Assembly: GCA_001508005.1 (NCBI GenBank)
Contig: LGEZ01000012.1
Location: 1-60,945, forward strand
DNA length: 60,945 bases
Reading direction: 5' to 3'
Source: Clostridia bacterium 41_269
Lineage (GTDB): Bacteria > Bacillota > DTU086
The notes below the pieces were generated by a model. The model ran no database searches. It had not been told where the DNA came from and saw only the letters and a program-made list of their open reading frames with translations. The translations under genes were made by a program, and so were the position numbers. Of this stretch, positions 1 to 8,522 are shown piece after piece (the stretch's first letter is position 1; every line of letters begins with the position of its first letter).

Positions 1-2
1 AC

Positions 3-167
3 GGCGCACAAATATTAAGCCACGAAACGATACGGCAGATACTGCTGAAAGCAGCAGCATCCATAGAACAAGAGGAGCAAAAAAACATAGACGTCCAAGA
101 TTTTGACAAGCGCGCTGTAGAAGCCATACTAACAAGGGCTAAAAGGTATACTTACATCCTTAGCTAA
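3..167 (+). CDS. C-terminal fragment of an unidentified protein, cut by the window edge
   Basis: An open frame enters from the left edge and ends with TAA at 165-167, giving 54 residues that include SHETIRQILLKAA and end in RAKRYTYILS. The segment is rich in Lys, Glu and Ala and looks helical. I do not recognise the family. Because the other end of the window also stops in a probable insertion sequence, a transposase tail is possible, but nothing in these 54 residues proves it. Confidence 0.4.
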   Translation, partial: GAQILSHETIRQILLKAAASIEQEEQKNIDVQDFDKRAVEAILTRAKRYTYILS

Positions 168-481
168 ACTTTACCAGGGTGTTTTACCAGAATTTGTTCT
201 TACCCCAAAAATTTTAATAATCTTGTTACCCTTGTTTTGGAGCAAGGGAAAATATACCCGATACAACTTGACACATTCCGAGCTGAGCTGTTCCTTCCCT
301 TTAAGGAAATAACTTGTTAAAATAGCTCTTCTCCACCCGGAGCTTTTTTTGAATATTTTAGAAGCATCTTTTTACAAATTAAATTTTTTCCGAAGGAAGG
401 GATTGAAGTAAAAAATATCTAAGTATAATTATCCCAAATATTTTTAAATTTTTAAATTGTATTTTAGAAGGGAGCGATAAG
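168..481. other. Gene-free stretch with one weak terminator-like hairpin
   Basis: There is no convincing reading frame. The stretch is AT-rich, holds the small hairpin described at 324-350, and ends with a Shine-Dalgarno sequence (GAAGGGAGCG) just ahead of the ATG at 482. Confidence 0.5.
324..350 (+). terminator. Weak intrinsic terminator
   Basis: AGCTC (324-328) pairs with GAGCT (340-344) around an 11-nt loop and is followed by a run of seven T. The stem is only 5 bp, so this is a tentative call. Confidence 0.35.
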
Positions 482-919
482 ATGGGGAAGGTTGAAAGGA
501 AACTTTTGCTTGCCTATGTGAACAATGTGAGGCAGATAACGCGCTATGATAAACAGCTTCACAAGGATTTTTTCTATTTTAAAATGATTATGGAGGAAGA
601 GTTCAACATTCGACCCGACCTTTATTTTGAATTGGTAAACGAAAAAAAAGGTAAAACGGAATTTAAGGATGAACCATACTGCCATGCACTGGAGATGTTG
701 GTTTTTAAATTGATCCAGGAAGGAAAGTTTGAGTACGTTGAAGCAGGTTTAATTGATATAACCAAGGAAGGATATAAGGAACTTGTGGAGCTGAGAAAGG
801 TAGTTGACCCCATAGCCCCTTCGGTTCGCTACATGGTAACAAGGCTTGATGATGAAAAATATCACCAGAAATACCGTCAGATCATAAAACAGATGAAAGA
901 AAAAAATGAGCCCTATTAG
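482..919 (+). CDS. Hypothetical protein, 145 aa
   Basis: The frame opens with ATG behind a good Shine-Dalgarno (GGGAGCGATAAG) and runs 145 codons to TAG. The product is soluble and highly charged (many Lys/Glu), with no signal peptide or membrane segment. I recognise no motif. It stands alone on the plus strand between gene-poor stretches. Coding use looks normal for the window, so a real gene is likely, but its function is unknown. Confidence 0.6.
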   Translation: MGKVERKLLLAYVNNVRQITRYDKQLHKDFFYFKMIMEEEFNIRPDLYFELVNEKKGKTEFKDEPYCHALEMLVFKLIQEGKFEYVEAGLIDITKEGYKELVELRKVVDPIAPSVRYMVTRLDDEKYHQKYRQIIKQMKEKNEPY

Positions 920-1240
920 ATGCCGGTTGCGGTACATGGAAAGGCTTATTGCTAAATTTGTTTTGTGTCCCATAGGGGCTTTTCGCTTTTCATAAATGCA
1001 GTCAGGAAGCGTTCTTTTAATTTAAAATTTTAGGTACCGATTTTGAAGGAAGTGAATGATTTCCCTCATATCTTCCCGCCTAGGCATAGCTATGCCAGTT
1101 TGGAGCATAAGGAGTTTTTGGAGGAGGGGATGTTTCAAAAGAACCGCTTATGGCGTATAAAGAATCTTTCCCTGTAGAGGATAAAAAAATGTTTAATAAA
1201 ACTTAGTTTACATAATATTTATTATAGGAAATTTTTTAGA
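920..1240. other. Gene-poor stretch with a possible gene remnant
   Basis: No full-length gene is visible. The only coding-like segment is the short open frame at 1043-1177. The rest is AT-rich and ends at the strong hairpin at 1241-1290. Confidence 0.4.
1043..1177 (+). pseudogene. Short coding-like remnant, 44 codons
   Basis: From TTG at 1043 (or GTG at 1052, preceded by GAAGGA) a frame runs to TAG at 1175-1177. It encodes a segment containing FPHIFPPRHSYASLEHKEF, which looks more protein-like than random AT-rich sequence. There is no upstream continuation because an in-frame TAG precedes it. I cannot name a family; it may be the remnant of a decayed gene or chance. Confidence 0.2.
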
Positions 1241-1290
1241 AATACATAAAAGCAGCTGTCCTCAAACAATGCCAGCTGCTTTTATGTATT
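1241..1290. terminator. Strong bidirectional hairpin terminator
   Basis: A perfect 18-bp inverted repeat (1241-1258 with 1273-1290) encloses a 14-nt loop. The arms begin and end in A/T-rich sequence, so it can terminate from either side. It lies just beyond the stop codon of the minus-strand ligase gene at 1319. Confidence 0.75.
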
Positions 1291-1318
1291 TTAAATTTAA
1301 TTAAAAATTTAATTAAAT

Positions 1319-2593
1319 TTAATTTTTTCTATTATCAATTATTCTCTTTGTTTTCTTTTCACTTCTTGGAAGTTCCTTATATCTTAAAACCTTTACTTCA
1401 ACAGTAATTCCAATCCTATTTTTTATTTCTTCTTCGCATTTTTTTGCAACTGCTTCAGCTGTTGCTTGAGAGTGCTCATTTCTTTCTACCTGGAGAAGAA
1501 CGCTATCCTTTCCATTTTTGCGGTCAATTACAATACGATATTCAGAACTTATTTCTGGAATGGATTTCAGCACGTTTTCAAAGTCAGCAGGAAACACCTG
1601 TACGCCTTTTATTTTAATCATATCATCAGTTCTTCCCGTTATTCTATCTATCATTGGGTAGGAGCTCCCACATGAGCATCTTGCGGGAATTATCCTGGTA
1701 ATATCCCTTGTTCTAAATCGAAGAAGAGGCATTCCTTCTTTTGTTAATGTTGTAATCACCAGTTCACCTTTTTTTCCCGGCTCCAGCTGCTTTCCAGTTT
1801 CTGGATCTATTATTTCAAATATAAAATGATCATTCCAGTAATGGAGCCCTGTATGATGGGGGCAGTCAATTGCAATTCCTGGCCCATAAATTTCAGTAAG
1901 TCCATATATATCAAAGCTGTCAATGCCGAAGAGTTGTTCTATTCTGCTTCTCATTTTTTCTCCCCAGCGTTCTGATCCAAAAATACCTATGCGGAGCTTA
2001 ATTTTATCAAGGAGACCCTTTTTTTCTGCTTCTTCTGCCAGGTATAACCCGTATGAAGAGGTTCCTATCAATACAGTTGTCTTAAGGTCCACCATCATTT
2101 GCAGCTGCCTTTCTGTATTTCCAGGCCCCGTAGGTATGGCCATAGCTCCTATCCGTTCAACTCCGGCTTGAAAACCAATTCCAGCAGTCCAAAGGCCGTA
2201 ACCTGGGGTAATTTGAACTCTATCTTTTTTTGTAACTCCAACCATTTCCATGCATCGGGCCATCATCTCTGCCCAGTTGTTAACGTCTCGCTGAGTATAA
2301 GGTATTAATACAGCTTTGCCTGTTGTTCCAGAAGAAGAATGTATCCTCACGATTTCTTCATCGGGTGCTATCTGCATTGATAAAGGATAATTATTTCTCA
2401 AATCCTCTTTTTCTGTAAAAGGCAGCTTGTGTAAATCTTCTAATCCTTTAATGTCGCTGGGATGCAGATCTAATTCGTTAAATTTTTTTCTATAAAAATT
2501 GCTTTTTTCATAAAGCGTATTAATAAGTCTGCAGAAAAGCTGTTCTTCTCTTGAAGAAGCATAATCGGCTTTTGCATGACTACCCTTTGACAT
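1319..2593 (-). CDS. paaK: Phenylacetate-CoA ligase family enzyme
   Basis: This is an adenylate-forming enzyme of the phenylacetate (arylacetate)-CoA ligase family, which activates an aromatic or other organic acid to its CoA thioester with ATP. The 424-aa length fits. The phosphate-binding loop SSGTTGK is near residue 86, the adenylation core motif YGLTE near 225, and RFRTRD near 295 precedes the small C-terminal domain, which ends in a Lys/Arg-rich tail (KKTKRIIDN). Shine-Dalgarno GGGGG precedes the ATG. It is monocistronic between dapA and a strong terminator, with its own promoter and attenuator-like leader. Clostridial members often act on indolepyruvate or arylpyruvate breakdown products; the true substrate cannot be read from sequence. 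Confidence 0.88.
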   Translation of the reverse strand: MSKGSHAKADYASSREEQLFCRLINTLYEKSNFYRKKFNELDLHPSDIKGLEDLHKLPFTEKEDLRNNYPLSMQIAPDEEIVRIHSSSGTTGKAVLIPYTQRDVNNWAEMMARCMEMVGVTKKDRVQITPGYGLWTAGIGFQAGVERIGAMAIPTGPGNTERQLQMMVDLKTTVLIGTSSYGLYLAEEAEKKGLLDKIKLRIGIFGSERWGEKMRSRIEQLFGIDSFDIYGLTEIYGPGIAIDCPHHTGLHYWNDHFIFEIIDPETGKQLEPGKKGELVITTLTKEGMPLLRFRTRDITRIIPARCSCGSSYPMIDRITGRTDDMIKIKGVQVFPADFENVLKSIPEISSEYRIVIDRKNGKDSVLLQVERNEHSQATAEAVAKKCEEEIKNRIGITVEVKVLRYKELPRSEKKTKRIIDNRKN

Positions 2594-2605
2594 TTGTTTT
2601 CCCCC

Positions 2606-2668
2606 TTACAGGCGATAAAAATTAAACGGCTGTGACCCTGAAAAGGGCCCAGCCGTACTGTTTTCCAT
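2606..2668 (-). CDS. Possible 20-aa leader peptide upstream of the phenylacetate-CoA ligase
   Basis: In the ligase leader, AAAGGACC precedes an ATG opening a 20-codon frame, MENSTAGPFSGSQPFNFYRL, with three Phe and one Tyr. Its TAA stop lies directly against the Shine-Dalgarno of the ligase. The frame runs through the terminator-like hairpin, so ribosomes on it would melt that hairpin. It may be a regulatory peptide; its translation is inferred, not shown. Confidence 0.4.
   Translation of the reverse strand: MENSTAGPFSGSQPFNFYRL
2615..2656 (-). terminator. Attenuator-like terminator in the ligase leader
   Basis: Read on the minus strand, ACGGCTG pairs with CAGCCGT, with an inner CCCT/AGGG extension. 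The stem is followed by TTTAATTTTTAT and then, about 10 nt later, the Shine-Dalgarno of the ligase gene. The promoter lies upstream, so transcription must pass this hairpin. An upstream AGCCG segment near 2690 could pair with the left arm as an antiterminator. Confidence 0.55.
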
Positions 2669-2740
2669 GACTGGTCCTTTCTCGGCTCAACTTTACTAAG
2701 CTCAGCTCAGCTCAACAATTTTTACTTTTGTTTTTAAATA

Positions 2741-2769
2741 AAGTTAACATAATTTATTAAAAGTGTCAA
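2741..2769 (-). promoter_or_regulatory. SigA-type promoter of the ligase leader
   Basis: On the minus strand, TTGACA (2769-2764) and TAACTT (2746-2741) are separated by exactly 17 bp. This predicts a leader of roughly 140 nt before the ligase start codon. Confidence 0.6.
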
Positions 2770-2825
2770 TTAATTTTTTTTTTTGTATCATTTAATTTTT
2801 CTTTATATCATTAATATTAATTAAT

Positions 2826-3698
2826 TTAATACTGCTCTAAAGTTTTTTTCAGTATTTCTGTTTCTTTTTCGGTCAAATTGACCAAAGGCAGCCTTACTCC
2901 TCCAACATCGAATCCTTTTAGTTTTAAAGCTGTTTTAACAGGTACAGGGTTGCTTGCTATAAAAAGAACTTTAAATAGTGGAAACAATTTGATATGTATT
3001 TCTAATGATTTTTCTAAATTTCCATTAAAGAAGTGATTAATCATTTCTTTAATTTCATTACCTGCTATATGGGAAGCCACGCTTACTACTCCATAACCGC
3101 CAAGGGATAAAAGGGGAAGAGTAAAAGAATCATTTCCGCTGTAAATCTTAAAATCTGGAGAACAGATTCTTTTTATTTCTGTTGCCTGTTCCACATCGTT
3201 AGCTGCTTCTTTTAAAGCAACTATATTATCAATTTGAGACAGTCTAAATACTGTTTCAGGCTTCATATTTAGTGATGTTCTAGGAGGAACATTATAAAGC
3301 ATAACAGGAAGTTTTGTTGATGCTGCTACTGCTTTAAAGTGTTGATATAGACCTTCTTGAGAAGGCTTATTATAGTATGGAACCACTGCCATAATGCCAT
3401 CAACGCCCACAGCTTCTGCTTCTTTTGTTAATTTTATGCTGGTTTCAGTGCTGTTTGTTCCTGTTCCGGCAATAACAGCTGTTTTAGGGGACACTACTTC
3501 CCTGACTGTTTCGTATAATTTAACCTTTTCTTCAAAAGTTAGTGTTGGGCTTTCTCCTGTGGTGCCGGACACTATTATTCCATCACTTCCACTGCTTTCT
3601 AACATTTTGGCAAGCTGACCTGCTTTTTTATAATCAACATTTAATTTTTCATCAAATGGGGTTACCATAGCTGTTAAAACCCTACCAAAATCCTCCAT
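2826..3698 (-). CDS. dapA: 4-hydroxy-tetrahydrodipicolinate synthase
   Basis: This enzyme condenses pyruvate with aspartate semialdehyde, the first step committed to lysine, diaminopimelate and dipicolinate. The family hallmarks are present: GTTGESPTL near residue 42, YNVPPRT near 130, and the Schiff-base lysine in VALKEA near 158. An ATG four codons upstream (3710) lacks a properly spaced ribosome site, whereas AGGATGGTG sits 7-11 nt before the ATG at 3698, so I prefer that start. It is the last gene of the dap/dpa operon, 37 nt or more after lysC, matching the B. subtilis order asd-dapG-dapA. Confidence 0.95.
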   Translation of the reverse strand: MEDFGRVLTAMVTPFDEKLNVDYKKAGQLAKMLESSGSDGIIVSGTTGESPTLTFEEKVKLYETVREVVSPKTAVIAGTGTNSTETSIKLTKEAEAVGVDGIMAVVPYYNKPSQEGLYQHFKAVAASTKLPVMLYNVPPRTSLNMKPETVFRLSQIDNIVALKEAANDVEQATEIKRICSPDFKIYSGNDSFTLPLLSLGGYGVVSVASHIAGNEIKEMINHFFNGNLEKSLEIHIKLFPLFKVLFIASNPVPVKTALKLKGFDVGGVRLPLVNLTEKETEILKKTLEQY

Positions 3699-3747
3699 AA
3701 ATTTCACCATCCTAAAATTTTCTTAACTTTTAAATTTATTTTAAATT

Positions 3748-4971
3748 TTATTCCTCAGCCAAATCAAATTCTTTAAGCAGTGCCTTTACTGCTTTTTTCA
3801 TGTCCTTATTATTCACCAGACACCAAATAGTAGTATATGAATCTGCTGACTGAAGTATTTCAATTCCTTCATCAGTTAGGGCCTTAACTATTCTTGCCAT
3901 AACTCCAGGAACACCTGTCATACCTGCTCCCACAGCTGCAACTTTAGCACAATTTTTTAAAACACTTACCTGATAACCTTTGGAAGCTATAATCTTTTCA
4001 ACTTTTTCAGCCAAGGTATCTGGTACTGTAAATACTATCTGTTCAGGAAAAATGTTGATAAAATCTATACTGATATTGTTGTTTGCAATGGTTTCTAAAA
4101 TTTCTTTTTTGATTTCCATTTTTGATATTTCAGGTGAATTTATTTTAATCTGGGAAATATTAGTTATCTGTGCTATACCTGTTATTAACCTATCTCCTTT
4201 TATTTGTTTGCCTTCATAAGGGTATACTTTATTTACTACTAACGTTCCAGGATCATCGGTAAAAGTACTTCTTATTCTTAGGGGGATACTTCCCTGCATT
4301 GCAATTTCAACAGCTCTTGGATGTATTACCCTTGCACCTTCATAAGCGAGCTGGCAAACTTCATTATAAGTAACTTTATCCAACGTTTTGGCTTCTTCTA
4401 CAATTCTCGGATCTGCTGTTTTAAGTCCATTAACATCTGTATAGATTTCAACTATTTCGGCATTGAGTGCAACTCCAAGGGCAGCGGCTGTAGTGTCGCT
4501 ACCACCGCGGCCTAAAGTGGTAATTTCCCCGTCTTCGGTTATACCTTGATAGCCTGCGACAACCACTATATAATCTTGATTAAGATAATAATGAATTAGT
4601 TCAGGGTTAACTTTAATTATTCTGGCACAGCCATGGAAATTGTCCGTTATTATTCCAGCCTGGGCGCCTGTTAAACATATTGCTTTGTATCCTCTGCTTT
4701 GGAGTAATCCTGTTAAAAGCACTCCTGAAATAATTTCTCCACAAGAAAGTAAAAGATCCATTTCCCTTGATGATATATTTTCTTTTATGTCTTCTACCAG
4801 TTCGATTAAATTATCTGTCGAATATGGTTCTCCTTTTCTTCCCATTGCAGAAACAACAACTACTACTTGTTTTCCTTCTTTTTTTGCTGAGATTATTTTT
4901 TCTAAAACTTTTTGCCTGTTTTCAGGAGTAGATACTGAAGTTCCCCCGAACTTCTGTACTATTATTCCCAT
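3748..4971 (-). CDS. lysC: Aspartate kinase
   Basis: It phosphorylates aspartate, the entry step of the lysine/threonine/methionine family. The N-terminus has the kinase signature KFGGTS at residue 8, GRGGSDTTA lies near 154, and two C-terminal ACT domains (about 265-407) should bind an allosteric amino acid. The 407-aa length fits the single-polypeptide class. Its place between asd and dapA corresponds to B. subtilis dapG, the diaminopimelate-sensitive isozyme used in sporulation. The specific effector is inferred from context only. A strong ribosome site (GGAGGAAGCTT) precedes the ATG. Confidence 0.95.
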   Translation of the reverse strand: MGIIVQKFGGTSVSTPENRQKVLEKIISAKKEGKQVVVVVSAMGRKGEPYSTDNLIELVEDIKENISSREMDLLLSCGEIISGVLLTGLLQSRGYKAICLTGAQAGIITDNFHGCARIIKVNPELIHYYLNQDYIVVVAGYQGITEDGEITTLGRGGSDTTAAALGVALNAEIVEIYTDVNGLKTADPRIVEEAKTLDKVTYNEVCQLAYEGARVIHPRAVEIAMQGSIPLRIRSTFTDDPGTLVVNKVYPYEGKQIKGDRLITGIAQITNISQIKINSPEISKMEIKKEILETIANNNISIDFINIFPEQIVFTVPDTLAEKVEKIIASKGYQVSVLKNCAKVAAVGAGMTGVPGVMARIVKALTDEGIEILQSADSYTTIWCLVNNKDMKKAVKALLKEFDLAEE

Positions 4972-4983
4972 AAGCTTCCTCCG

Positions 4984-5991
4984 TTAAATGAGTTTTTTCT
5001 CTATGAGCAGTTCAGCAATTTGTATAGCGTTTGTAGCTGCTCCTTTACGTAGATTATCAGCTACAACCCATATATTTAAACCATTTTCAATGGAGATATC
5101 TTCTCTAATACGACCTACAAAAACCTCATCTCTATCTGCAGATTTAATAGGAAGGGGATATAAATTAGAGTTTAGATCGTCTTCCACAATAACTCCTGGA
5201 GCTTGAGACAGAATAGCCCTCGCTTCTTCAGCAGTTATCTTTTTTTCAGTTTCTATATTTATAGCTTCAGCATGTCCTATAAAAACAGGTACTCTTACAG
5301 CTGTGGCAGTTACTTTTATATTATCATCCTCCAATATTTTCCTAGTTTCATTAACCATTTTCATTTCTTCTTTTGAGTAGCCGTTTTCTAAAAAAATATC
5401 TATATGGGGTAATACATTAAAGGCTATTTGATGCGGAAAAACGTTTTTGGTAAATTCTTTTCCTTCTAATATGGCTTTGGTTTGATTGGTTAATTCATCT
5501 ATTGCTTCACTGCCTGCACCTGATACTGCCTGATATGTTGATACGACAACACGCTTAATAACAGCTACATCATGTATTGGTTTTAAAGCTACAAGCATTT
5601 GAATTGTTGAACAGTTTGGATTGGCAATTATCCCCTTATGTTTATCAACTGCATCGGGGTTTACTTCTGGTACTACAAGGGGAACATCGGGATCAAGCCT
5701 AAATGTACTGCTGTTGTCTATTACTACTGCTCCTCGTTTTACCGCTTCATGGGCAAATTCTTGACTTGCTTTACCACCGGCAAATAAAGCGATATCTATA
5801 CCATCAAATGAGGAAGGCTGTGTTTCTTCGATTATAATTTTTTCTCCGCGAAATACTTTTTCTTTTCCTGCAGAACGTTTTGTAGCCAGAAGTTTTAATT
5901 GTTTTACAGGAAAATTTCTTTCTTCCAACACTTTAAGTATTGTGTTACCAACAGCCCCCGTACCCACTATAGCTACGTTATAAGTTTTCAT
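4984..5991 (-). CDS. asd: Aspartate-semialdehyde dehydrogenase
   Basis: It reduces aspartyl phosphate to aspartate semialdehyde with NADPH. The Rossmann motif GTGAVGN is at the N-terminus and the catalytic cysteine lies in NPNCSTIQM near residue 130. The catalytic His lies within the later half (GHAEAINIE region). The frame is open nine codons further upstream, but GGGAGGAAA is correctly spaced for the ATG at 5991, which also matches the usual start (MKTYNVAIVG). It is the middle gene of the dpa/dap operon, 13 nt before lysC. Confidence 0.95.
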   Translation of the reverse strand: MKTYNVAIVGTGAVGNTILKVLEERNFPVKQLKLLATKRSAGKEKVFRGEKIIIEETQPSSFDGIDIALFAGGKASQEFAHEAVKRGAVVIDNSSTFRLDPDVPLVVPEVNPDAVDKHKGIIANPNCSTIQMLVALKPIHDVAVIKRVVVSTYQAVSGAGSEAIDELTNQTKAILEGKEFTKNVFPHQIAFNVLPHIDIFLENGYSKEEMKMVNETRKILEDDNIKVTATAVRVPVFIGHAEAINIETEKKITAEEARAILSQAPGVIVEDDLNSNLYPLPIKSADRDEVFVGRIREDISIENGLNIWVVADNLRKGAATNAIQIAELLIEKKLI

Positions 5992-6062
5992 TTTCTTACT
6001 ATTTCCTCCCATCTGCATTGCAAAAAATATACTATAAAAATAAATCTGTAATTTATATTACT

Positions 6063-6656
6063 TTATATTACTTTATACTCACGTAAAATAGGCTGCAACT
6101 GTCTGCCTTTTAATGCTTCTTTAATTGTATCAGGAATCAAATTCATATGGGATACTAATGAATTTATTTTTTCTTTGGGGTTATCCTGCCCAAAGGGAAC
6201 AATATAAATATTTTTCATATTTAAAACTAAACCCAAGTTTTTTGCGTTTACACTAAGTCCATCATTTGTTGAAATTCCTAATACTAAAGGCTTATTATTT
6301 CTTAAATGCGCTTTTGCAGCCATAAGTACTGGTGTATCCGTTATGCCATTTGCTAATTTTGCAAGAGTATTGCCGCTGCATGGTGCTATGATCATAATGT
6401 CAAACAATTTTTTTGGACCAATGGGTTCTGCTTCGATTATGCTCATAATGGGCTTCTTGCTGGTTTTGTTGATAATTTTATTAATTAGATTACAGGCTTT
6501 ACCAAACCTGCTGTCTGTTTTTTGTATAGAGTTGGAAAAAATTGGTGTTATTTCTGCTCCTTCGTTAATTAAATTATCAATTTCTTTGATTACTTTTTTT
6601 ACAGTACAATGAGAGCCAGTTATTGCAAAACCTATTTTTATACCTTTGAGTTCCAT
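6063..6656 (-). CDS. dpaB: Dipicolinate synthase subunit B
   Basis: This is the flavoprotein subunit of spore dipicolinic acid synthase (SpoVFB), which with DpaA oxidises dihydrodipicolinate in the mother cell. The fold is of the HFCD flavoprotein type: ITGSHCT near residue 12 and the nucleotide loop PCSGNTLAKLANGITD near 92. The 197-aa length is normal. It follows dpaA by 26 nt, with Shine-Dalgarno GGAGGTGC. Confidence 0.94.
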   Translation of the reverse strand: MELKGIKIGFAITGSHCTVKKVIKEIDNLINEGAEITPIFSNSIQKTDSRFGKACNLINKIINKTSKKPIMSIIEAEPIGPKKLFDIMIIAPCSGNTLAKLANGITDTPVLMAAKAHLRNNKPLVLGISTNDGLSVNAKNLGLVLNMKNIYIVPFGQDNPKEKINSLVSHMNLIPDTIKEALKGRQLQPILREYKVI

Positions 6657-6682
6657 TCAAGCACCTCCAATGAACATTAAAC

Positions 6683-7567
6683 TTAAACAACATATTGATA
6701 GATTAGTTTTGGAAGAATTTGAGCTAAAATTTCTCCTGCTGTTTTAGGAGCTACTTTGCCTGGAAGCCCTGGGGCTAAAATTGCTTTAATTCCGAGTTTT
6801 TCTGCCAACTCAAAATTTGTTCCAGCAGGGGTAGATACGAGATCAATAATTAAAGAATCTCTATTAACTGCTTCTAGAACGGCACTATCTAAAACCCTTG
6901 CAGGGATTGTATTGAAGATTATATGGGCTTGGTTTATTTTCTGAGGAAGATCTTCTAGTTTCACAACACTGCTGCCCTGCTCAAAAGCTCTTGCTAATTC
7001 TGCATCATCTTTAGAAACTACAAATGTTTTAGCCCCTATACTATGCAGCATTCGAGTAAGGGTTGTGCCCACTCGACCGTATCCCAATATAAAACAGCAG
7101 CTGTTGTGTATTGTATGCGGAGTTTCCTGCATTGCTATTTGAATAGCACCTTCTGCCGTTGGAATACTATTTAAAATGGCAAACTCGTCAAGTTTAGCAA
7201 CCTCGATAAGACTTATATTATAAAAAGCGCATAGTTTTTTGATATATGATTTTGCTACCCCAATAAATAGATGCTTGCCGGCTAATTTTTCTGCTGCCTC
7301 TTTGGTAAATGTGAGACTTTCTGTCGAATAAATGGCTCTAATTCTTCCTTCTTCGTCTGTTCCCGGCATTGGCATTACAGCAGCATCTACTTCTTCTACT
7401 GCCTCTTCTACTGAGTTATAATGTATGGCTTCTTTCAATAGTACTTTTTTATCAAAACCGACTACATTTACTTTGGCGCCCAATTTTACCAGCTCAGGTA
7501 TAAAAATAAGCTCCCTTTCATCTCCGCCTAGTACAGCTAAAGTAATGCCGGTAAGGTCATAGGCCAT
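6683..7567 (-). CDS. dpaA: Dipicolinate synthase subunit A
   Basis: This is the NAD(P)-binding subunit of dipicolinate synthase (SpoVFA), needed for DPA accumulation and spore heat resistance. Two Rossmann motifs are visible: VLGGDERE at the N-terminus and LGYGRVGTTL in the middle. The C-terminal APGLPGKVAPKTAGEILA block is very typical. The frame is open to 7621, but AAGGAGG lies 9 nt before the ATG at 7567 and that start matches the family N-terminus. The gene marks the organism as a true endospore former. Confidence 0.95.
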   Translation of the reverse strand: MAYDLTGITLAVLGGDERELIFIPELVKLGAKVNVVGFDKKVLLKEAIHYNSVEEAVEEVDAAVMPMPGTDEEGRIRAIYSTESLTFTKEAAEKLAGKHLFIGVAKSYIKKLCAFYNISLIEVAKLDEFAILNSIPTAEGAIQIAMQETPHTIHNSCCFILGYGRVGTTLTRMLHSIGAKTFVVSKDDAELARAFEQGSSVVKLEDLPQKINQAHIIFNTIPARVLDSAVLEAVNRDSLIIDLVSTPAGTNFELAEKLGIKAILAPGLPGKVAPKTAGEILAQILPKLIYQYVV

Positions 7568-7654
7568 GTAAAGTGATGCCTCCTTACAGAACCCTTGAGA
7601 CACTTTTAATATATGAGACAATTTTTTTGGAGGTGCTTGTATTCTTTTATTTAG

Positions 7655-8470
7655 CTAAATATCCATTAAATTTTCTAACCCAATAATCACCCCTTTTCTC
7701 TTTGGAGCTTCTTTAATTGCTAAAAGCACACCGGGAATAAAGGATTCTCTGCTGATAGAATCGTGACGAATACTTAGAGTTTGTCCTAATCCACCAAAGA
7801 TTACTTCTTGATGAGCAACAAGTCCTGGTAAGCGTACGCTATGTATTTTTATTCCCTCGTAGTCTCCTCCACGGCAGCCTTCTAACTTTTCTATTAGTTT
7901 TTGCTCTTTTTTTGTAGGATTTGAATTTCTTTCTAATGCAATAAGCTCAGCTGTTCTTAAGGCAGTACCTGATGGTGAGTCTAGCTTTTTATCATGGTGG
8001 AGCTCGATTATTTCGACATTGGGCAGGAATCGTGCTGCAATTTTTGCACATTGCATCATTAAAACAGCACCGATTGCAAAATTAGGTGCAAAAAAAGCAC
8101 CTATATTTGTATTTTCACAAAAATTTTGAATTTCCTCTAATTCCTTTTCTGATAGGCCTGTGGTTCCTACTATAGGATATACATTTGATTTTAAAGCTGT
8201 CATTATATTTTCAAAAGCTGCTTCTGCATTTGTAAAATCAACCATTACATCTGGTTGAGTTTCATCTATAACCTGCTTTAGATCTCTTTCTATTTTTATC
8301 CCAATATTTTCTGAGCTTATAAGCTTCCCTACATCTGTTCCTATCATTGTTACATCTACTGCTCCTACAAGGGAGCAATCTGGATCTTCGTATACTCCTT
8401 TCATTACTGCTTGTCCCATTCTACCTGCAGCACCAGTTACAACAACCCTTATTTTTTTGCTATTGTTCAA
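7655..8470 (-). CDS. dapB: 4-hydroxy-tetrahydrodipicolinate reductase
   Basis: It reduces the DapA product to tetrahydrodipicolinate. The N-terminal Rossmann motif VTGAAGRMGQAV and the catalytic/substrate segment ELHHDKKLDSPSGTA near residue 150 are clear. Length is 271 aa. The start is TTG, six nt after AAGGGGGG. In B. subtilis dapB is elsewhere; here it heads the dpa-asd-lysC-dapA operon, placing both branches from dihydrodipicolinate (lysine and spore DPA) under one leader. Confidence 0.95.
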   Translation of the reverse strand: MNNSKKIRVVVTGAAGRMGQAVMKGVYEDPDCSLVGAVDVTMIGTDVGKLISSENIGIKIERDLKQVIDETQPDVMVDFTNAEAAFENIMTALKSNVYPIVGTTGLSEKELEEIQNFCENTNIGAFFAPNFAIGAVLMMQCAKIAARFLPNVEIIELHHDKKLDSPSGTALRTAELIALERNSNPTKKEQKLIEKLEGCRGGDYEGIKIHSVRLPGLVAHQEVIFGGLGQTLSIRHDSISRESFIPGVLLAIKEAPKRKGVIIGLENLMDI

Positions 8471-8485
8471 TTTAAGCCCCCCTTA

Positions 8486-8522
8486 CAAAAAATTAACGGC
8501 TGGGTTATACCCCACAACCGTT
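8486..8522 (-). terminator. Attenuator-like hairpin directly before dapB
   Basis: On the minus strand, AACGGTTG-T-GGG pairs with CCCAGCCGTT and is followed by AATTTTTT, only 20 nt before the dapB start. It could end the ylmC transcript, but any dapB promoter must lie upstream of it, so it can act as an attenuator. The right arm and tail (CAGCCGTTAATTTTTTGTAAGG) closely resemble the ligase leader. A TTG-initiated 23-codon frame (8554-8483) also ends in TAA against the dapB ribosome site, but its own ribosome site is too close. Confidence 0.55.

Noticed and set aside
2594-2825. T-box leader before the phenylacetate-CoA ligase
   Set aside because: No T-box sequence (UGGNACCGCG-like) or specifier-loop structure is present; only the single terminator hairpin is clear.
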